Shown here: piece by piece, positions 61,348-64,000 of the stretch
Layout of the letters: the number at the start of each line of letters is the position of its first letter
Position numbering within the stretch: position 1 is the first letter of the stretch
Source: Variovorax boronicumulans
GTDB lineage: Bacteria; Pseudomonadota; Gammaproteobacteria; Burkholderiales; Burkholderiaceae_C
NCBI RefSeq assembly: GCF_029892485.1
Contig: NZ_JARXVG010000018.1
Location: 1 to 64,000 of the forward strand
Length of the DNA stretch: 64,000 nt
Direction of reading: 5' to 3'
Translations under genes and position numbers: made by a program
Notes under the pieces: model-generated
Database searches by the model: none
What the model was told of the DNA's origin: nothing
The model's input: the letters and a program-made list of their open reading frames with translations, nothing else

Positions 61348-62342
61348 ACAAGAAAAACATCTTCAGCCTTCTCGTGCTGGCCGGCGCGTGCGCCACGGCC
61401 GGCGCCGCCGATTTCACAGGCCGCGGCGTCTTCAACTTCAAGTCCGACAGCGGCTGCCCCTTCTCCGCGCTCGCGGGCCCCGCCAACGAATGCAACCGCC
61501 TCGCGCTGGACGATGCCGACACGCGCGCCGCGCTCGACAGCGCCACGCACACCATCCGCTTTGCGAACCCGCGCGTCTACGGCGAGAAGACCATCGTGGG
61601 CGACGTGCTGCTGCAGGGCTCCGGCCAGTCGCGCAGCAGCGGCCAGCGCGTGCCGCTCACCTTCCATGCGCTCCTGAGCCGTTCGGGCAACGAGTGGTCG
61701 GTGAGCAGCCATGCGCATTCGCCTATCGGCGGCGAGTTCAGCGACATTCGCATCGATCCGTACCAGGTCGTGGTGATCGACGGCAGCACCGAGCGCGTGG
61801 TGTTCACGCCGGCGCAGATCGGCGAAACCCTCTCCAAGCCATCGATTGCCGCGCGGCTCGCCAACGAGATCGTGCAGGTGCAGGACAACCGGACAAGCGG
61901 GGCCACCGATGCGGACATCACCGTCGGCCTGGGCTTGAGCCGTGCCTCCAAGTCGGTGGCGCGCGCACGTTTCCGCGCGCCTGCTGCCAAAGGCAGCGAG
62001 CTCTCCGAGGCGATGCGGCAAGGCAACTGGTCGCTCGAACTGCAGGCGCTGAGCGGGCAGATCCCGCGCCAGGTGGTGCAGCGCGACCTGTTCCTCTATG
62101 GACTCGAATCGCAGTCTCTGCTGCAGCCGTTGATGCAGCGCGGTTTCCAGAAGAACGAGAAGCTGGTGCTCGGTGCCGCGGGTGGCAAGGGCTACGTGCG
62201 CTACGACGGCCAGCAGCGCGAGTTCGCCGGTGCCGACGCATCGGCGCGTGCGTTCCTGCAGGACAGCTTCATCGGGCTCGTGCTCGGTTGGCAGCAGCAA
62301 CAACAGCCGCAGCCCCCGCTGGCAAAGGCCAATGGACGCTGA
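61344..62342 (+). CDS. Secreted protein of unknown function in a glycan operon
   Basis: The 332-residue protein has a signal peptide (MKKNI-type start MNKKNIFSLLVLAGACATAG, then AA). The mature part begins DFTGRGVFNFKSDSGCPFSA with two early cysteines (SGCPF and NECNR) that may form a disulfide. A beta-rich middle and a C-terminal Gln/Pro-rich tail (QQQQQPQPP) follow. I do not recognise a family. Its start overlaps the glycosyltransferase stop (ATGA) and its end overlaps the ferritin-like gene by 11 bases, so it is translationally coupled on both sides. Confidence 0.8.
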   Translation: MNKKNIFSLLVLAGACATAGAADFTGRGVFNFKSDSGCPFSALAGPANECNRLALDDADTRAALDSATHTIRFANPRVYGEKTIVGDVLLQGSGQSRSSGQRVPLTFHALLSRSGNEWSVSSHAHSPIGGEFSDIRIDPYQVVVIDGSTERVVFTPAQIGETLSKPSIAARLANEIVQVQDNRTSGATDADITVGLGLSRASKSVARARFRAPAAKGSELSEAMRQGNWSLELQALSGQIPRQVVQRDLFLYGLESQSLLQPLMQRGFQKNEKLVLGAAGGKGYVRYDGQQREFAGADASARAFLQDSFIGLVLGWQQQQQPQPPLAKANGR

Positions 62343-63093
62343 CACCGCTCAAACGAGCGCGGGATTCGACTGCCTCGCGCCGCCGACATTGCAAGGCTGG
62401 CCGGCGCTGCAGGCGCGGCTGGTGCACCACATCAAGCGCGCCGCGTTGCGCCAGATGCATGCGAGCCGCGCCGGTGAAGTGATGTTGTTGCGGCTCTACC
62501 TCGTCGGCGAAGAATCGTCCGAGCAGGCGCTGCAGCGCGAGCTGCGCACCAGCGCGCCCGATTGGCTCACGCGCCAGCTCGACCAGCACCTGGCCGACGA
62601 GCAAGTCCATGCGCAACTCTTCGCCGACGCCATCGTCGAACGCGGGGGCACCGCGCAGGCGGCCGCATCGCCCGAAGAAGCACCGCAGCCCGACTGGCTG
62701 AGCCAGCGCAAGCTCGCGCGCTGGCAGCGCCTCATCCGGCGCCATGCGCCGCACTTCGCGCACAGCGGCCTCGTGCCGGCTTATGCGATCGGCTTGGCCG
62801 CCGAGCAGATGGCCTCGCGCATCCTGCAACGCCACTGCGCGCTGATCGGCCCGCAGCATGCGCTGCATCCGTTGCTCACGCGCGTGCTCGCCGATGAAGA
62901 CCGCCACATACGCCTCTGCAGCCACACGCTGCAGCGCTGCGTGGCACCGCATGAAGAAGCAAGGCTCGCGCAGTTGATGCACGAGGTGCGCGATACCGAG
63001 CGCGGTTTCGGCATCACCGGCGCCCTGGGCATGTACATCGCGGGCGTGGCCTTGCGCCTGCGTCCCGGCAGTGCACGGCCGGTGGCCGCCTGA
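62332..63093 (+). CDS. Ferritin-like protein with a complete diiron ligand set
   Basis: The 253-residue, mostly helical protein has no signal peptide. Four candidate helices carry Glu49 (RAGEVML), Glu90-x-x-His93 (ADEQVHAQ), Glu158 (LAAEQMAS) and Glu189-x-x-His192 (ADEDRHIR). E / ExxH / E / ExxH is the ligand pattern of diiron carboxylate enzymes and ferritin-like proteins. Residues 105-125 form a linker between the halves. It is not a bacterioferritin by length or sequence, and I cannot name a closer family. An oxidase, hydroxylase or iron-handling role is possible. It sits inside a tightly overlapping operon with two glycosyltransferases. Confidence 0.8.
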   Translation: MDADTAQTSAGFDCLAPPTLQGWPALQARLVHHIKRAALRQMHASRAGEVMLLRLYLVGEESSEQALQRELRTSAPDWLTRQLDQHLADEQVHAQLFADAIVERGGTAQAAASPEEAPQPDWLSQRKLARWQRLIRRHAPHFAHSGLVPAYAIGLAAEQMASRILQRHCALIGPQHALHPLLTRVLADEDRHIRLCSHTLQRCVAPHEEARLAQLMHEVRDTERGFGITGALGMYIAGVALRLRPGSARPVAA

Positions 63094-63101
63094 GCCCTTC
63101 G

Positions 63102-64000
63102 ATGCCGCCGCGCATCGTCTATCTCGCGACCGCGGACGCGCGCGGCCACCTGATGCGCGCGCAGCTGCTCGCGCATTCGCTGCGCACTGCGGGCGCCAGC
63201 GTGCAGGTGCTCACCACCTCCGACGAAGGCGCGCGCTTTCTCGCCGGCTTCGGCATCGAGGCGCCGGTGCTCTCGCGCCACTACGCAGTGCAGTTCGACC
63301 GCGAGCAGAACATGCTGCGCCGCGAGACCGACCGCAACGTGGCGCACTACATGTTCCACCCCGGACGCATGCTGCGCGACATCCTGCGGCTGCGCGCGTG
63401 GTTCCGCGATGCGGACCTGGTGGTGAACGACTCCTTTCATCCCGCGCTTCTCTTCATGGGCTGGATGCCGGGCTGGCGGCGCAAGGTGGTGCATGTGTAC
63501 GGCGCGAGCCTGCGGCATGCGCTGGAGACCAATTTCAGCGGGCGCATGCCGGCGTGGATGGCGAGCATCTTCGGCCGCATCGTCGCGTGGCAGATCGACC
63601 GCAGCCGCGCGCGCATCGCGCACGACTTCGCCTACGGCGAGCCGCAGCACGACGGCCGCGGCGGGCACCAACTCGCCACGCCGGTGGCGGTGATGGGCGC
63701 CGACACCGAAGCGCATGACGACCTCGCGCCGCAGGCCGCGGTCTACCTGAATCCGCATTTCAAGGAGGCCGCGCTCGCCGAGGGCCTGGAACGCGGATTG
63801 GCCGATGCACGCGTGCCGGCGCACCTCGTCGGTGAGGGCTATGCACAGCGCGCGGGCTGGCACGCGCAGGACGAGCACTGGATCGAGATGGCCGCGCGCA
63901 GCGCCTTCATCGTCTCGGCGCCCGGCATGGCGGCGCTGTCGATCGCGGCGGTCTACCGCAAGCCGATCCTGCTGCTCCTGACCGACCAGCCCGAGCAGGC
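63102..64000 (+). CDS. GT-B-like glycosyltransferase (truncated by window edge)
   Basis: About 299 residues are visible from the ATG at 63102, 8 bases after the ferritin-like gene stops. The start PPRIVYLATADARGHLMRAQ and the later SAPGMAALSIAAVYRKPILL resemble the two Rossmann halves of MurG/UGT-like GT-B enzymes: a His after Gly in the first loop (GHLMRAQ) and the PGMAAL donor-site loop. No stop is reached before the window ends. The substrate is unknown, and the reading frame shows no interruption. Confidence 0.75.
   Translation, partial: MPPRIVYLATADARGHLMRAQLLAHSLRTAGASVQVLTTSDEGARFLAGFGIEAPVLSRHYAVQFDREQNMLRRETDRNVAHYMFHPGRMLRDILRLRAWFRDADLVVNDSFHPALLFMGWMPGWRRKVVHVYGASLRHALETNFSGRMPAWMASIFGRIVAWQIDRSRARIAHDFAYGEPQHDGRGGHQLATPVAVMGADTEAHDDLAPQAAVYLNPHFKEAALAEGLERGLADARVPAHLVGEGYAQRAGWHAQDEHWIEMAARSAFIVSAPGMAALSIAAVYRKPILLLLTDQPEQ

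Overview
The window is about 64 kb of high-GC DNA with densely packed genes. It looks like chromosome of a betaproteobacterium in the Comamonadaceae, most like Variovorax. This is an inference from several things: the rpsL-rpsG-fusA-tuf order, two Bug-type tricarboxylate receptors, a nodI/nodJ-type exporter outside any nodulation context, many LysR regulators beside small catabolic modules, a Mg-type HemB with no cysteine zinc site, and hairpin-rich intergenic repeats. No tRNA, rRNA, CRISPR array, transposase, integrase or phage gene was seen. Both edges cut a gene: tuf on the left and a glycosyltransferase on the right.

Layout. 1-3.6 kb: the str operon on the minus strand (rpsL, rpsG, fusA, partial tuf) with its promoter and leader. 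3.67-7.5 kb: a minus-strand run of hemJ, a VanZ-like protein, a [2Fe-2S] ferredoxin-like protein, an alpha/beta hydrolase and a D-Ala-D-Ala carboxypeptidase. A candidate 105-nt small RNA or leader RNA lies between hemJ and the divergent hemB. 7.9-12.1 kb: hemB, a CorA-type transporter, two small secreted paralogues and a LysR regulator that appear to share an operator. 12.2-15.5 kb: dienelactone hydrolase, a DsbA-fold isomerase, an SDR, MarC and an EVE protein. 15.5-23.5 kb: a complete branched-chain-amino-acid-type ABC transporter with an acyl-CoA ligase and an AraC regulator, split by a 470-bp pair of nested-hairpin repeats.

23.6-31.3 kb: an esterase, purT, a 3-hydroxyacyl-CoA dehydrogenase with an enoyl-CoA hydratase and a secreted serine hydrolase, coaX, a Kbp (YgaU) homologue, a second pair of nested-hairpin repeats and a rhodanese. 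31.5-41.5 kb: a TRAP transporter with an intra-operon terminator and an unusual DctM, a secreted PEP/pyruvate-binding protein, glutathione reductase, 2-dehydropantoate reductase and AMP nucleosidase. 41.5-48.7 kb: a Bug receptor, an ArsR-type regulator divergent from a cytochrome P450, a split-barrel flavin protein, a GST, a LysR and an uncharacterised lipoprotein/secreted-protein pair. 48.8-54 kb: a nodI/nodJ-type exporter, ohrR-ohr, a DUF2855 protein and SrkA kinase.

54-58.9 kb is a LysR-controlled catabolic module (acyl-CoA dehydrogenase, Bug receptor, CaiB-type CoA transferase). From 58.9 kb to the right edge lie UDP-glucose dehydrogenase and, divergently, a tightly coupled operon: a family 2 glycosyltransferase, a secreted protein of unknown function, a ferritin-like protein with a complete diiron ligand set, and a GT-B-like glycosyltransferase. 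This last operon and the putative RNA at hemJ are the best candidates for undescribed biology. Positions, starts and motifs were read directly from the sequence. Family names come from recognition of motifs and have not been confirmed by a database search.
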